A stretch of 36,969 nt of DNA from Gammaproteobacteria bacterium (lineage in GTDB: Bacteria; Pseudomonadota; Gammaproteobacteria; JACCXJ01): positions 1-36,969 of the forward strand of contig JACCXJ010000336.1 of the NCBI GenBank assembly GCA_013697045.1, read 5' to 3'. The notes under the pieces were generated by a model, which was not told the DNA's origin, did no database searches, and worked only from the letters and a program-made list of their open reading frames with translations. The position numbers and the translations under genes are program-made. Below, one piece after another: positions 1 to 8,740 of the stretch (position 1 is the stretch's first letter; each line of letters starts with the position of its first letter).

Positions 1-85
1 CAGTGACTACAAGATATTGGGGTCAGGGCTTGGCGATGATGTCCTTGAGGGTGCCTGTTGAGTATATACTACAGCTAAGTGGAGA

Positions 86-109
86 CCCCCTTTTCCGCAA
101 AGCGGGGGA
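86..109. repeat. small imperfect hairpin
   Basis: A C5 run followed by T4 is mirrored after a short loop by AAA, GC and G5, giving an imperfect stem-loop just beyond the end of the TPR fragment. It could end transcription of the reverse-strand frame, but no clear U-tract follows on that strand. Low confidence. Confidence 0.25.
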
Positions 110-125
110 GGCGAGGTCTGTCCGC

Positions 126-377
126 TCAACACGCGGCACGCACCTCGACGCCCAAGTCGAGCCTCTGCAGCGCGCGCTGGAGCCGCGCGAGCGCGTCTTC
201 GATGCGGCCCGCGTGTTTCAGCGCGGCGGCGAGGTTGGCAAGCACGCGCGGTTCGTCCGGATGATCCGCGAGCAACCGCTCGTAGCCCGCGATGGCGCCG
301 GTAACGTCACCGCGCTGGTGCCGCGCGATTGCGGCACCGAGGGCGCGCTCAAATTCGTTGGGGACCGGGGATTTCAA
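126..377 (-). pseudogene. TPR-repeat protein, short/truncated
   Basis: An 83-residue reading frame with about one and a half tetratricopeptide units. Helix pairs are visible around GDVTGAIAGYERLLADHPDE and RVLANLAAALKHAGRIEDAL, the spacing typical of TPRs. Such repeats are protein-interaction scaffolds. The frame stops soon after the second unit, whereas TPR proteins usually carry several, so this is probably the 5' remnant of a longer gene, for example a TPR-sulfotransferase or TPR-glycosyltransferase. It lies 43 bp downstream of the FabF-like remnant on the same strand. Repeat type is fairly sure; the parent protein is not identifiable. Confidence 0.5.
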
Positions 378-420
378 AACGGTGGGTGTCTAGCGGCTCC
401 AACCGCGTGCATTCAATCCG

Positions 421-711
421 CTACACGAACCGCTTCGCGACGAGCGAGCCGTTGTGGCCGCCGAAGCCGAGGGCGTTGTTGCGCACGGCGTCCACTTTCA
501 ACTCGCGCGGCTGGTTCGGCGTGTAGCTGGGGTCGCACGCGGGGTCGGGCGTCGGGTCGTTGATCGTCGGCGGAACTGTTCTCGATCGCGAGTAGGCCGC
601 GACGCCCGAGAGCCTGAAGCCGTCGGTGCCATCGAGGGCCAAGAGGTTGATATTGGCGGGGAAGGCCGCGAGCGCCGCGCCCGGCGATAAGGCCGAGAGC
701 CCCAGGGCCAT
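421..711 (-). pseudogene. Chimeric remnant: FG-GAP secreted-protein start joined to a FabF (KAS II) C-terminus
   Basis: The first ~40 residues read as a signal-peptide end followed by an FG-GAP type segment (FPANINLLALDGTDGFRLSG). From about residue 45 the frame becomes the C-terminus of a beta-ketoacyl-ACP synthase II: PPTIN, then PACDPSYTPNQ, then ALGFGGHNGSLV before the stop, the positions in which FabF carries PPTIN, CDLDYVPN and GFGGxNG. The first ~350 residues of FabF, including the active-site Cys and the first His, are absent. FG-GAP proteins and FabF are unrelated, so this is a deletion or recombination join rather than a functional fusion. The leader may begin further upstream in another frame. 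Confidence 0.6.
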
Positions 712-837
712 GCGCGCCGCGGGAAAGGCGGGTATTGCCCGGATACCCCGACACGTTGCGATGGGCGTTTCCTTTTAGACATGGCTACCTCCTGATCAGG
801 TTATCGATGAGTATTCTGGCCACGGTCACAAATCTCC

Positions 838-868
838 CCCTCTCCCTCTGGGCCCCTCCGGGAGAGGG
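838..868. repeat. 9-bp inverted-repeat hairpin
   Basis: CCCTCTCCC at 838-846 pairs perfectly with GGGAGAGGG at 860-868, with a 13-nt GC-rich loop. The same style of C-rich/G-rich hairpin occurs after prs (3031-3053), suggesting a dispersed intergenic repeat. It could also act as a bidirectional transcription block between the reverse-strand debris and ispE. Confidence 0.45.
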
Positions 869-872
869 CTAG

Positions 873-1028
873 CTAGTAGTCAGTCAAGATGATTCCAACA
901 GGCACGTCATTCCAGCATGGATTGCCGGAATCCAGAGCACATGGACGTAGGTGCTGTCCTGCATCCTGGACCCCGGCAATCCCTGCCGGGGTGACGAATC
1001 ACTTCGATTTAACATGACTGACTACTAG
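873..1028. mobile_element. MITE-like element with 14-bp perfect terminal inverted repeats
   Basis: CTAGTAGTCAGTCA at 873-886 is the exact reverse complement of TGACTGACTACTAG at 1015-1028. The 156 bp between the outer ends hold internal hairpins (ATTGCCGGAAT near 918, CCCCGGCAATCCCTGCCGGGG near 971) and no reading frame. Size, terminal repeats and lack of coding capacity fit a non-autonomous element. Its last base is the first base of the ispE GTG codon. A degenerate relative ending in the same motif lies at 26551-26564. No clear target-site duplication is visible. Confidence 0.6.
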
Positions 1029-1873
1029 TGACATCGTCGCCCGGCTGGCCGGCGCCGGCCAAGGTCAATCTCTTCCTCCACGTCCTCGGCCGCCGCCCCG
1101 ACGGTTACCATGAGCTGCAGACCGTGTTCCAGTTCGCGGGGCTCTGCGACACCTTGTCTTTCGAGCTCCGGGAGGACGGCGAGGTGCGGCGCACGACGGA
1201 CCTGCCCGGCGTGGCGCCCGAGGCCGATCTGGTCGTGCGGGCCGCCCGCCTGCTCCAGTCGCACACCGGGACCCGCCTCGGCGCCGATATCGGCGTCACC
1301 AAACGCATTCCGATCGGGGCCGGACTGGGCGGGAGCAGCTCCGATGCCGCGACCACCCTTGTGGCCCTCGACCACCTGTGGGGTGCCGGCCTATCTTCCC
1401 CGGAGCTCCAGTCGATCGGACGCCGGCTGGGGGCCGATGTCCCGATCTTCCTCCACGCGCAGGCGACCTGGGCGGAAGGGATCGGCGAGCGCTTCAGCCC
1501 CATCGCCCTGGACGAGCCCTGGTACCTTCTCATCCGCCCGGACATCGAGGTTTCGACCGCCACGGTGTTCAACGACCCGGATTTGACACGCAATACGTCT
1601 CCCATCACAATCGCCCGCTTTCTAGCTGGCGAGGGACACAACGACTGCGAGCCGGTGGTGCGAGCACGCTACCCGGAGGTCGGGGCCGCCCTGGACTGGC
1701 TCGGTGAACGGGCCCACGCTCGGCTGACCGGCACCGGGAGTTGTGTGTTCACGGCCTTCCCGAGCGAGGCCGAGGCGCGGGCCCTCCTCGCCGAGCTACC
1801 GCGGCGCTGGGGCGGCTTCGTGGCGCAGGGGCGCAATCGATCTCCCTTGTTGGATCGGCTTGCGGTTTCATAA
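1028..1873 (+). CDS. ispE: 4-diphosphocytidyl-2-C-methyl-D-erythritol kinase
   Basis: ATP-dependent GHMP kinase that phosphorylates CDP-methylerythritol in the non-mevalonate isoprenoid pathway; cytoplasmic. Length 281 aa against 283 in E. coli. Visible features are the N-terminal PAPAKVNLFLHVLGRRPDGYH with the catalytic Lys, the glycine-rich ATP loop IGAGLGGSSSDAAT near residues 96-110, the GADVPIF motif near 137, and the C-terminal RLTGTGSCVFTAF. The GTG at 1028 gives an N-terminus that aligns end to end with the family, and no other start fits. It has no recognisable ribosome-binding site because the MITE-like element runs up to the first base. The tRNA-Gln and prs follow, as in many gammaproteobacteria; the usual upstream lolB is absent. 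Confidence 0.97.
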   Translation: MTSSPGWPAPAKVNLFLHVLGRRPDGYHELQTVFQFAGLCDTLSFELREDGEVRRTTDLPGVAPEADLVVRAARLLQSHTGTRLGADIGVTKRIPIGAGLGGSSSDAATTLVALDHLWGAGLSSPELQSIGRRLGADVPIFLHAQATWAEGIGERFSPIALDEPWYLLIRPDIEVSTATVFNDPDLTRNTSPITIARFLAGEGHNDCEPVVRARYPEVGAALDWLGERAHARLTGTGSCVFTAFPSEAEARALLAELPRRWGGFVAQGRNRSPLLDRLAVS

Positions 1874-1930
1874 ACCCGCCGGTTTTCGACTCGCGGCTCG
1901 AACACCTCGCACCCGAGGCGGGTTGACGAT

Positions 1931-2005
1931 TGGGGTGTAGCCAAGCGGTAAGGCACGGGGTTTTGATCCCCGCATTCCCAGGTTCGAATCCTGGCACCCC
2001 AGCCA
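1931..2005 (+). tRNA. tRNA-Gln (anticodon UUG)
   Basis: A full cloverleaf: acceptor TGGGGTG (1931-1937) pairs with CACCCCA (1995-2001), followed by discriminator G and an encoded CCA (2003-2005). The anticodon stem is CGGGG/CCCCG around the loop TTTTGAT, placing the anticodon TTG at 1963-1965. The T-arm reads CCAGG-TTCGAAT-CCTGG. It sits 57 bp after ispE and 26 bp before prs, a conserved arrangement. Confidence 0.97.
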
Positions 2006-2031
2006 GATGAGGCAGACACCCGGGGGGAGCC

Positions 2032-2985
2032 GTGTCAATAGACGATCTGATGCTTTTCACGGGCAACGCCAACCCCCCGCTGGCGGAGGCGGTTGCCAAC
2101 CATCTCCAGATCCCCCTCGGCAAGGCCACCGTGGATCGCTTCAGCGATGGCGAGGTGATGGTCGAGATCGGCGAGAACGTGCGCGGCCGGGACGTGTTCG
2201 TGGTCCAACCGACCTCTGCCCCGACCAATGAAAACCTGATGGAGCTCCTGGTGATGGTGGACGCGCTCCGACGCGCCTCGGCCTATCGGATCACGGCCGT
2301 CATCCCCTACATGGGCTATGCACGCCAGGACCGCCGGCCACGCTCGGTGCGGGTGCCCATCACCGCCAAGCTGGTGGCCAATATGATCGCCGGGGTCGGG
2401 GCCGACCGGGTGCTGACCATCGATCTGCATTCCGAGCAGATCCAGGGGTTTTTCGATATCCCTCTCGACAATGTCTATGCCTCGCCGGTGCTCTTGGGCG
2501 ATATCTGGAAGCACGAGTATCCCAACGTCATGGTGGTCTCGCCCGACGTCGGCGGGGTGGTGCGCGCCCGCGCGGTCGCCAAGCGCCTGGACGACGCCGA
2601 TCTCGCCATCATCGACAAACGCCGGCCGAACCCCAACGAGGCCCGCGTCATGAACATCATCGGCGACGTCCGGGACCAGACCTGTATCATTGTGGATGAC
2701 CTGGTCGATACCGCGGGTACCTTGTGTGAGGCCGCCCACGCCCTCAAGGAGAACGGCGCCGCCAGCGTCCTCGCGTATTGCACCCACCCGGTGTTGTCTG
2801 GAGACGCGGTGTCGCGCATCATCGAGTCCGATCTGGACGAGCTGGTGGTCACCGATACCGTCCCCTTGCTCCCCGAGGCACGTGCCTGTCCTCGCATCCG
2901 ACAGCTCAGCGTCGCCGCCCTGCTCGCGGAGAGCATACGCCGGATCTGCTCCGGGGAGTCGCTGAGCTCCATGTTCATGGACTGA
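2032..2985 (+). CDS. prs: Ribose-phosphate pyrophosphokinase
   Basis: Makes PRPP from ribose-5-phosphate and ATP for nucleotide, histidine and NAD synthesis; a cytoplasmic hexamer. Length 317 aa, close to E. coli (315). Clear motifs are [20 protein letters not shown] near residue 36, the ATP-site loop GYARQDRR near 97, [11 protein letters not shown] near 131, the flexible catalytic segment [14 protein letters not shown] near 194, and the PRPP loop [13 protein letters not shown] near 220 (DTAGT rather than the more common DTGGT). The GTG start is preceded by CGGGGGGAGC. It follows the tRNA-Gln and is probably co-transcribed with ispE. Confidence 0.98.
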   Translation: MSIDDLMLFTGNANPPLAEAVANHLQIPLGKATVDRFSDGEVMVEIGENVRGRDVFVVQPTSAPTNENLMELLVMVDALRRASAYRITAVIPYMGYARQDRRPRSVRVPITAKLVANMIAGVGADRVLTIDLHSEQIQGFFDIPLDNVYASPVLLGDIWKHEYPNVMVVSPDVGGVVRARAVAKRLDDADLAIIDKRRPNPNEARVMNIIGDVRDQTCIIVDDLVDTAGTLCEAAHALKENGAASVLAYCTHPVLSGDAVSRIIESDLDELVVTDTVPLLPEARACPRIRQLSVAALLAESIRRICSGESLSSMFMD

Positions 2986-3029
2986 GAACCTGTGAAAAAA
3001 TCTAGCCAAAGACATTTGAAATATAGCGT

Positions 3030-3153
3030 CCCTTCCCCCTGGAAGGGGGAAGGATAGGATGGGGGTCGAGCGCGTCCGGTCGGAAGGACGCAGCCCGCGG
3101 CGTTCAACCCCCACCCTAGCCCTCCCCCTGCCAGGCCCCTGCCAGGGGAGGGA
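3030..3153. repeat. Intergenic inverted repeat pair between prs and rplY
   Basis: Two related C/G-rich halves face each other across a ~40-bp centre. The left half includes a perfect 9-bp hairpin, CCTTCCCCC (3031-3039) with GGGGGAAGG (3045-3053); the right half (from about 3105) contains tandem CCAGGCCCCTGCCAGGGG. The right half is close to the reverse complement of the left. This fills the 214-bp gap between genes and could act as a terminator or attenuator; it resembles a dispersed intergenic element. Confidence 0.5.
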
Positions 3154-3199
3154 ATGGGCTCCGGCGCACAGCATTATCGTTTAACACAGGAGGAACATC

Positions 3200-3847
3200 G
3201 TGAAACTGTTCGAACTGGCCGCCGCATTGCGCGATCAAAGAGGAAAAGGCCGATGCCGCCGGCTCAGGCGCCAGGGCCAGGTCCCCGCCGTGCTGTATGG
3301 GGCCGGCAAGGCGCCCTTATCGCTGTCTCTGGACCACGAGGAGGTGCGCCGGCGCCTCGATCATGAGGCGTTCTATTCCCGTATCTTGACCCTCACGCTG
3401 GAAGGCGGTCCTGAAAAGGTGGTGCTCAAGGACCTGCACCGGCACCCCTATAAACCGCAGATCCTGCACCTCGATTTCCTGCGCATCGACGAGCACAAAC
3501 GGCTCACCATGCGCGTCCCCATCCACTTCATCAACGAGGACAAGTGTGCCGGGGTCAAACAGGGGGGTGGGATCGTCAGCCATCTGATGACGGAGATCGA
3601 GGTGGTGTGCCTCCCGAAGGACCTGCCGGAATACATCGCGGTGGACCTCGCGCCGGTCACCATCGGGACCACCTGGCACGTCTCGGATCTCGACCTTCCC
3701 GAAGGGGTGCAGGCGGCGGCCCTGGCGCATGGGGGAGATGCGGCACAGGCGGTCGTTTCGGTGCACCTCCCACGAGTCGTCGAGCAGGCCGAAGGCGAGG
3801 CCGCCGAGGCCGGCGCGGGGGAGGTCGGCGAGCAGAAGTCGGGCTGA
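3200..3847 (+). CDS. rplY: 50S ribosomal protein L25/general stress protein Ctc
   Basis: Binds 5S rRNA in the large ribosomal subunit. At 215 aa it is the long Ctc form: an N-terminal L25 domain (about residues 1-90, with GKGRCRRLRRQGQVPAVLYG and the DLHRHPYKPQILHLDFLRI segment) followed by the TL5-type C-terminal domain (about 95-190, with VPIHFINED, GGGIVSHLMTEIEVVCLP and LPEYIAVDL). An acidic Ala/Glu-rich tail follows. GTG at 3200 has a good Shine-Dalgarno (AGGAGGAAC at 3188-3196). Its place between prs and pth is the standard gene order. Confidence 0.96.
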   Translation: MKLFELAAALRDQRGKGRCRRLRRQGQVPAVLYGAGKAPLSLSLDHEEVRRRLDHEAFYSRILTLTLEGGPEKVVLKDLHRHPYKPQILHLDFLRIDEHKRLTMRVPIHFINEDKCAGVKQGGGIVSHLMTEIEVVCLPKDLPEYIAVDLAPVTIGTTWHVSDLDLPEGVQAAALAHGGDAAQAVVSVHLPRVVEQAEGEAAEAGAGEVGEQKSG

Positions 3848-3871
3848 TGGGGCGGCTTTCGGTGCCATGCG

Positions 3872-4507
3872 GTGGCGCGTGGCGCTGCCGCTGAACGCGT
3901 GCCGGACGAGGCCGGGACACGCGGGCGCATCGAGCTCATCGTCGGCCTCGGCAACCCCGGACCCGAATACGCCGCGACGCGTCACAACGCCGGGAGTTGG
4001 TTTCTCACCCACCTGCGCGTCGCCCTCCGGCAGGAAGGCAAGTTTGCCGGGCGGGTCGGGCGGTTGGAAAACGCCGGACAGAACTGCTTCGTGCTCCAGC
4101 CGAGCACCTTCATGAACCGCAGCGGCCAGAGCGTCGCGGCCCTGGCGCATTATTACCGCATCCCGACCCGCTCGATCCTGGTGGTTTACGATGAGCTCGA
4201 TCTGCCGCCGGGTGCGGTGCGCCTGAAGCGCGGCGGCGGGGCCGGCGGGCACAACGGGATCCGCGACATCATCGCCTATCTCGGCGACCCCGGGTTTGCC
4301 CGCCTGCGTCTCGGGATCGGCCATCCCGGGGTACGCGAGTTGGTCACCCCCTACGTGCTGTCCTCGCCACCCTCGCACGAACGCTTGGCCATCGAGGCGG
4401 CCATCGATGCCGCCATCGAGCACCTCCCACGCATCCTGGACGGGGACCTGGAGCCGGTGATGAACCATCTGCACCGCCGCGCCCCCGAGGCGCCCGCCGC
4501 GGACTAG
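3872..4507 (+). CDS. pth: Peptidyl-tRNA hydrolase
   Basis: Releases tRNA from peptidyl-tRNAs that drop off the ribosome; a monomeric cytoplasmic enzyme. Family signatures are all present: LIVGLGNPGPEYAATRHNAG with the catalytic His, FMNRSGQSV, the YDELDLPPG segment with the catalytic Asp, and GGGAGGHNGIRDI, then RLRLGIGHPG. The GTG at 3872 gives 211 aa with about 20 residues before the conserved RIELIVGLGNPG; a later GTG at 3899 would give a more typical N-terminus, so the start is uncertain. It begins 24 bp after rplY and is followed 36 bp later by ychF. Confidence 0.96.
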   Translation: MARGAAAERVPDEAGTRGRIELIVGLGNPGPEYAATRHNAGSWFLTHLRVALRQEGKFAGRVGRLENAGQNCFVLQPSTFMNRSGQSVAALAHYYRIPTRSILVVYDELDLPPGAVRLKRGGGAGGHNGIRDIIAYLGDPGFARLRLGIGHPGVRELVTPYVLSSPPSHERLAIEAAIDAAIEHLPRILDGDLEPVMNHLHRRAPEAPAAD

Positions 4508-4543
4508 GGCGAGCTTCTTCGGATTAGGGGGGGCCACGCGGGG

Positions 4544-5635
4544 ATGGGTTTTCGCTGCGGCATCGTCGGTCTGCCGAATGTCGGCAAGTCCACGCTTTTC
4601 AATGCCCTGACGCGGGCCGCGGTCGCTGCCTCGAATTATCCGTTCTGCACCGTGGACCCCAACCTGGGCGTGGTGCCGGTGCCGGACCCGCGTCTCGGGC
4701 CGCTCGCGGAGATCGCGAAGCCCGAGCGCATCGTGCCGACGGCCATGACCTTCGTCGATATCGCCGGTCTCGTCGCCGGGGCCTCCCAGGGCGAGGGCCT
4801 CGGCAACAAGTTCCTCGCCCACATCCGCGAGACCCAGGCCATCGCGCACGTGGTGCGCTGTTTCGAGCACGAGCGCATCGTACACGTCGCGGGCCGCGTG
4901 GATCCCCTGTCCGACATCGAGACCATCCACACCGAGCTGGCGCTCGCGGACCTGGAGACGGTGGAGCGGGCCATCGAGCGCGTCGGCAAGCGAGAAAAAG
5001 CGGGTGACAAGCAGGCATTGACCGCCCGTGCGGCGCTTGAAAAAGCCCTACAGTGCCTCGACGCCGGCGGCAACCTCCGCTCCCTGGTGCTTACCGAAGC
5101 GGAGCGCGCCGTGCTCGCGGACTTGCATCTCCTCTGCTTGAAACCCACCCTGTATGTCGCGAACGTCACCGAGCATGGGCTCGGCGGCAACCGTTGGACC
5201 GAGGAGCTCGCGCTTCTCGCGGAGCGCGAAGGGGCGGCGACCCTCATCGTCTGCGCCACGCTCGAGGCCGCGCTCGCCGCGCTCGAGGACGGCGAGCGCC
5301 GCGAGTACCTGGCGGCGCTGGGCGTCGCGCAGACCGGGCTCGCACGCCTCATCGAGGCCGGCTACGCCCTTCTCGGCTTGCAGACCTTTTTCACCGCCGG
5401 GCCCAAGGAGGTGCGCGCCTGGACGTCCCGCATCGGCGCTACGGCGTCCGAAGCGGCCGGCGTGATCCATACCGATTTCCAGCGCGGCTTCATCCGCGCC
5501 GAGGTCATCGGCTACGACGACTACCTCGCCGGTCGCGGCGAGCAAGGCGCCAAGGACGCCGGCAAGTGGCGCCTGGAAGGCAAGGACTACCGGGTACGCG
5601 ACGGCGACGTCATGCACTTCCGCTTCAAGGTCTAG
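4544..5635 (+). CDS. ychF: Redox-regulated ATPase/GTPase YchF (Obg family, OLA1-like)
   Basis: Ribosome-associated P-loop NTPase linked to translation and stress responses. Length 363 aa, exactly that of E. coli YchF. G1 is GLPNVGKST near residue 8, the G2/switch region follows [11 protein letters not shown]3 is [10 protein letters not shown] near 67, and the C-terminal TGS domain includes [30 protein letters not shown] and the ending [12 protein letters not shown] at 4544 starts directly before the [10 protein letters not shown] strand. It ends the ispE-ychF housekeeping run. Confidence 0.97.
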   Translation: MGFRCGIVGLPNVGKSTLFNALTRAAVAASNYPFCTVDPNLGVVPVPDPRLGPLAEIAKPERIVPTAMTFVDIAGLVAGASQGEGLGNKFLAHIRETQAIAHVVRCFEHERIVHVAGRVDPLSDIETIHTELALADLETVERAIERVGKREKAGDKQALTARAALEKALQCLDAGGNLRSLVLTEAERAVLADLHLLCLKPTLYVANVTEHGLGGNRWTEELALLAEREGAATLIVCATLEAALAALEDGERREYLAALGVAQTGLARLIEAGYALLGLQTFFTAGPKEVRAWTSRIGATASEAAGVIHTDFQRGFIRAEVIGYDDYLAGRGEQGAKDAGKWRLEGKDYRVRDGDVMHFRFKV

Positions 5636-6068
5636 CGGGCCGCGAGCCGCGGCAAGCAGCGTCGCTGCGAACGGGCCCCTGCAACAGCCGCCGTGGCGGG
5701 TTTCGGTAATAGGTCTGCCCAGCGGGATAGATTCCACGGAGTCGCTCACAGGCGCGCATTTCCAAGGGCCCGGCGCGATCTGCCCCGCACCATGCCATGA
5801 CTCGCGGGTTGACATGGATGGTGAAGCCGGGTCACCATAAGCAACCGGTGGGAGCGATTGGAGTGAAGGGCATACCCCTTTACGTAAAACGCATGAAGAC
5901 TGCCGTGAAAACCATTACCGACGGCAAGGACGAGCTTGGCGTGCGCCCAGCTCGTGCGACTTTTGCGCGGCGGCGAGCCCGTGAAAATGTCAAAACGCGC
6001 GGCCGATTTCGCCACGCTGCGCCCCGCAAGAAATGCGCTAGGTTAGGGTTTCTGTTAAGAGGTATTTT
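5636..6068. other. 433-bp stretch without a convincing gene
   Basis: No frame here has family-like composition over its length. A TTGACA hexamer lies near 5808, but no good -10 element follows at 16-18 bp. Base composition becomes visibly less GC-rich from about 5870, matching the following SPOR gene and marking a likely junction between the housekeeping block and imported DNA. A forward frame with [17 protein letters not shown] near 5890-5935 could be a gene fragment, but I do not recognise it. Confidence 0.3.
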
Positions 6069-7646
6069 ATGAGTGATACGTCGACTGCCGATCCGCAGGG
6101 CGATGAGAGTCATGATCCCTTGGCGGAACTTGAGAGCATTGTAGTGCGCAGCGCTCAGCGCTTTGCGCCACAAAGCACGGCTGACGATGCCGAGCTCGCC
6201 TATTACCTTGGAACCAAACCGCGCAAACCGCGCAGCGGCCGCCATCCTGCCCCTGCGAGGCCGGCAGCACCGGCGCCGCAAAACAAAAATGATCCTCACA
6301 CCAAGGATTTTCGTGGTTCCAGCGAAGACCAGCTCGAGGCGGCGTTTCGCTCGCTTGAAAAGCAGGCTTCCTCCGCGCCGGTGCGCCAAGGATCGGTCTT
6401 CAAGAACGAGCCCGTTTTTGAGGAACCGCCGCCACAGGATTACTCGCGGACATTCGCGCAGAGTTTCGAAGAAGAAATGGCCGGCAGTCCGGGTACCTCC
6501 GGTCAGGAATTCGAAACCCGCGCCGACGCTTTCGATTTTGACACACGCTTCGTCACCGTCACCGCGATCACGGGTCTTGTGTTTGTCGCCGTCATCGGCG
6601 CGTTGATGTACTCCTGCGTCGGCGTAAAAAATACGGGCGAGCCGATCGTGATCAAGCCCGATACATCGGCCGTGAAAAATCTGGCCACGGCCGAAACCGA
6701 ACAACCATCGAGTAACAAGCGGATTGATGACCGCCTCGGTAGCACCGACGACAGCAATAACGAAAAGATCGTTTCACGGGAGCAGCAGCCGGTTGACAAC
6801 CTGCAGGCGCCGGATGCCAGTAGCGCTGCCGTGCCTGCGGCCCCGGCATCGCCACCGCGGGCAAGCTCAACAACGCCGCGCGCGATTCTCCCTAATCCTT
6901 CAGCGCCGGAGACGGGAACGCTGAACGCGCCGCGCCAGGTGCCCACCACGACGATCCGCGTGCGCCCCGACGGCACGATGGAGAATATCCCTTCAAACGC
7001 CGATAGGACGTCAGCAACACCTGGGCTGGCGGCAAAGACGCTGACGGCCTCTCCCGCCGCGCAGGCGGTCGTGCCAACCATCACGACTCCGCCTGCGATC
7101 AGGCAGCCTTCACCTTCTGAAACGAATGAGGAACTGGCCGGATCTCCGCCGTCTGCCGCCGCGGCTGAAGACGTCGCGACCCCCGCTGTGCGCACGGCAA
7201 CGCCGCCAAAACCTGTCACAAAACCACAAGCGCAGCCGCTGCGCAGGGCAAATGTCACATCAACGACGCCGAGCATCGTGCCTTCGAGCGGTGCCGGGTT
7301 CATGGTTCAAGTGTCGTCGCGGAAAACCCAGGGCTCGGCGCAGGCCTCTTTCTCAAGCCTGCAGGCGCGTTTCCCGCAAGTGCTTATGGGTTACCAGCCT
7401 TCGATCAAGGCGGTGACACTTGGCGGGCACGGCACGTATTATCGCGTGCGCGTAGGCCCGCTTGCCAGCCGCGATAAAGCGAGCGCCTTGTGCGGCCGCC
7501 TCAAGGCAGCCGGCGGCGATTGCATCGTCGTGCCCACGGGCTCGGCAAGGAACGAGCCGACGGACCGGGGAGGCCGATTACTACAAAGGCCGGCTTCGCC
7601 TTCTGGAGCACGTCTTGAGGAAAGCCGACCGCGCGGGCCTCGATGA
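6069..7646 (+). CDS. SPOR-domain membrane protein (cell-division type), altered C-terminus
   Basis: A 525-aa protein with a cytoplasmic N-terminus beginning with a DPLAELE motif, one membrane segment (about residues 160-180, [17 protein letters not shown]), a long low-complexity Pro/Ala/Ser/Thr periplasmic linker, and a C-terminal SPOR domain (about 407-485: [18 protein letters not shown], then [15 protein letters not shown]). SPOR domains bind denuded septal peptidoglycan. The architecture is that of alphaproteobacterial SPOR proteins. Family members usually stop shortly after the GDCIV strand; here the frame runs ~40 residues into unrelated Arg/Pro-rich sequence, so the true 3' end was probably lost at a junction near 7550. 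Lower GC than the flanks suggests transfer. Confidence 0.75.
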   Translation: MSDTSTADPQGDESHDPLAELESIVVRSAQRFAPQSTADDAELAYYLGTKPRKPRSGRHPAPARPAAPAPQNKNDPHTKDFRGSSEDQLEAAFRSLEKQASSAPVRQGSVFKNEPVFEEPPPQDYSRTFAQSFEEEMAGSPGTSGQEFETRADAFDFDTRFVTVTAITGLVFVAVIGALMYSCVGVKNTGEPIVIKPDTSAVKNLATAETEQPSSNKRIDDRLGSTDDSNNEKIVSREQQPVDNLQAPDASSAAVPAAPASPPRASSTTPRAILPNPSAPETGTLNAPRQVPTTTIRVRPDGTMENIPSNADRTSATPGLAAKTLTASPAAQAVVPTITTPPAIRQPSPSETNEELAGSPPSAAAAEDVATPAVRTATPPKPVTKPQAQPLRRANVTSTTPSIVPSSGAGFMVQVSSRKTQGSAQASFSSLQARFPQVLMGYQPSIKAVTLGGHGTYYRVRVGPLASRDKASALCGRLKAAGGDCIVVPTGSARNEPTDRGGRLLQRPASPSGARLEESRPRGPR

Positions 7647-7789
7647 GGCGGCGCCGTTACCGGCCGGGTTTCCGCAAGCGAGCCCTGACCGCGGCGGCAA
7701 GGGGGACGCGATCACGAAACCGGGTACAGAACCGGGTATGGAATGACCATCAACCGGCAGAAGCCCAGGAACGGCGCGGGTTATAGGTC

Positions 7790-7895
7790 GGACCGCCACC
7801 TCCGTCAGGACCTCCCGATTGTCGAGCCTGAGGGCAGGCACATAGCCCTTGGGGTTGATTCTTGTGTAGTCCTCGCCGCTCGCCGTGGAAAACAA
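7790..7895 (-). pseudogene. Glutathione S-transferase N-domain fragment
   Basis: On the reverse strand the residues [20 protein letters not shown] followed by EVLTE match the beta2-alpha2-beta3 part of bacterial GSTs (typically [14 protein letters not shown] then GEVLTE), including the cis-Pro and glutathione-contacting E of the family. The N-terminal strand upstream and everything after the third strand are missing; the frame continues into unrelated sequence. About 35 codons remain. It abuts the start of the alpha/beta hydrolase. Confidence 0.55.
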
Positions 7896-7896
7896 A

Positions 7897-8739
7897 ATGC
7901 GTGAATCATACGTTCTCGGCTTCAGCCAAACCGCTTTTCACCGCATCGTCTACACCGAATGGGGCGATGCCAACAATCCGCGCGTGCTGATCTGCGCGCA
8001 CGGCCTGTCGCGCAACGGGCGCGATTTTGATGCGCTTGCCGAAGCGATGAGCCGCGACTATCGCGTGCTCTGCCCCGATTTCGTCGGGCGCGGAAAAAGC
8101 GACTGGCTACAGAACAAGGTCGGCTATGGTTATCCGCAGTATCTCTTCGACATGACCGTCCTGATCGCCCGCACCGGCGCCGAGCAGGTTGATTGGGTCG
8201 GTACTTCCATGGGCGGACTCACGGGCATGTTCATCGCCGCGCGGCCAAAATCTCCGATCCGCAAAATGGTCATCAATGATGTGGGATCGCATATACCCAT
8301 GGCGGGACTCGAACGTATTGGAACTTATGTGGGGACCAATCCGGCGTTCGACTCGTATGAGGCGTACAAGGAACACCTGAAGATCATCGCCGCTCCTTTC
8401 GGGCTGAAAACAGAGGCGCAGTGGGATCAGATCGCGCGTAGCTCGGTCAGAATCGCAGCCGACGGCAAGGCCCACAGCAATTGCGATCCCGGCATCGGTG
8501 ACTCATTTCGCACTACCGCGGTTGCCGACGTCGATCTGAGCCCTTTCTGGAATGCGGTGCGCTGCCCGGTTCTGGTAACGCGTGGTGCGCTGTCCGATCT
8601 GCTGTTGCCGGAAACCTATTCCGCCATGCTGCAAAAGCCGGGCGTGTCCGGTGTCGAGATACCCGGAGTGGGTCACGCGCCGATGTTCCTGGATGATGAA
8701 CAGATCAGCATAGTTCGCGAATTTCTTCTCGAGGATTGA
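7897..8739 (+). CDS. Alpha/beta-fold hydrolase
   Basis: A 280-aa serine hydrolase, substrate unknown. The oxyanion-hole region is [13 protein letters not shown], the nucleophile elbow is GTSMGG (Ser near residue 106), the acid lies in the region [10 protein letters not shown], and the catalytic His is in GVGHAPMF near the C-terminus. The complete triad and full length suggest a functional enzyme. The ATG at 7897 is preferred to a GTG at 7885 because the extra codons belong to the antisense GST fragment. No signal peptide. GC content is lower than in the housekeeping block, like the SPOR gene before it, so both may have arrived together. Confidence 0.85.
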   Translation: MRESYVLGFSQTAFHRIVYTEWGDANNPRVLICAHGLSRNGRDFDALAEAMSRDYRVLCPDFVGRGKSDWLQNKVGYGYPQYLFDMTVLIARTGAEQVDWVGTSMGGLTGMFIAARPKSPIRKMVINDVGSHIPMAGLERIGTYVGTNPAFDSYEAYKEHLKIIAAPFGLKTEAQWDQIARSSVRIAADGKAHSNCDPGIGDSFRTTAVADVDLSPFWNAVRCPVLVTRGALSDLLLPETYSAMLQKPGVSGVEIPGVGHAPMFLDDEQISIVREFLLED

Positions 8740-8740
8740 G

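Noticed and set aside
2035-3174. A 379-codon reverse frame opposite prs
   Set aside because: Mirror of prs codon bias; composition (His/Asp/Gly-rich) is typical of antisense shadow frames.
3317-4930. A 537-codon reverse open frame across rplY, pth and ychF
   Set aside because: It is antisense to three well-supported genes; the long open frame comes from high GC in the codon positions. No family motifs.
5808-5845. TTGACA as a sigma70 promoter for the SPOR gene
   Set aside because: No acceptable -10 hexamer at 16-18 bp spacing.
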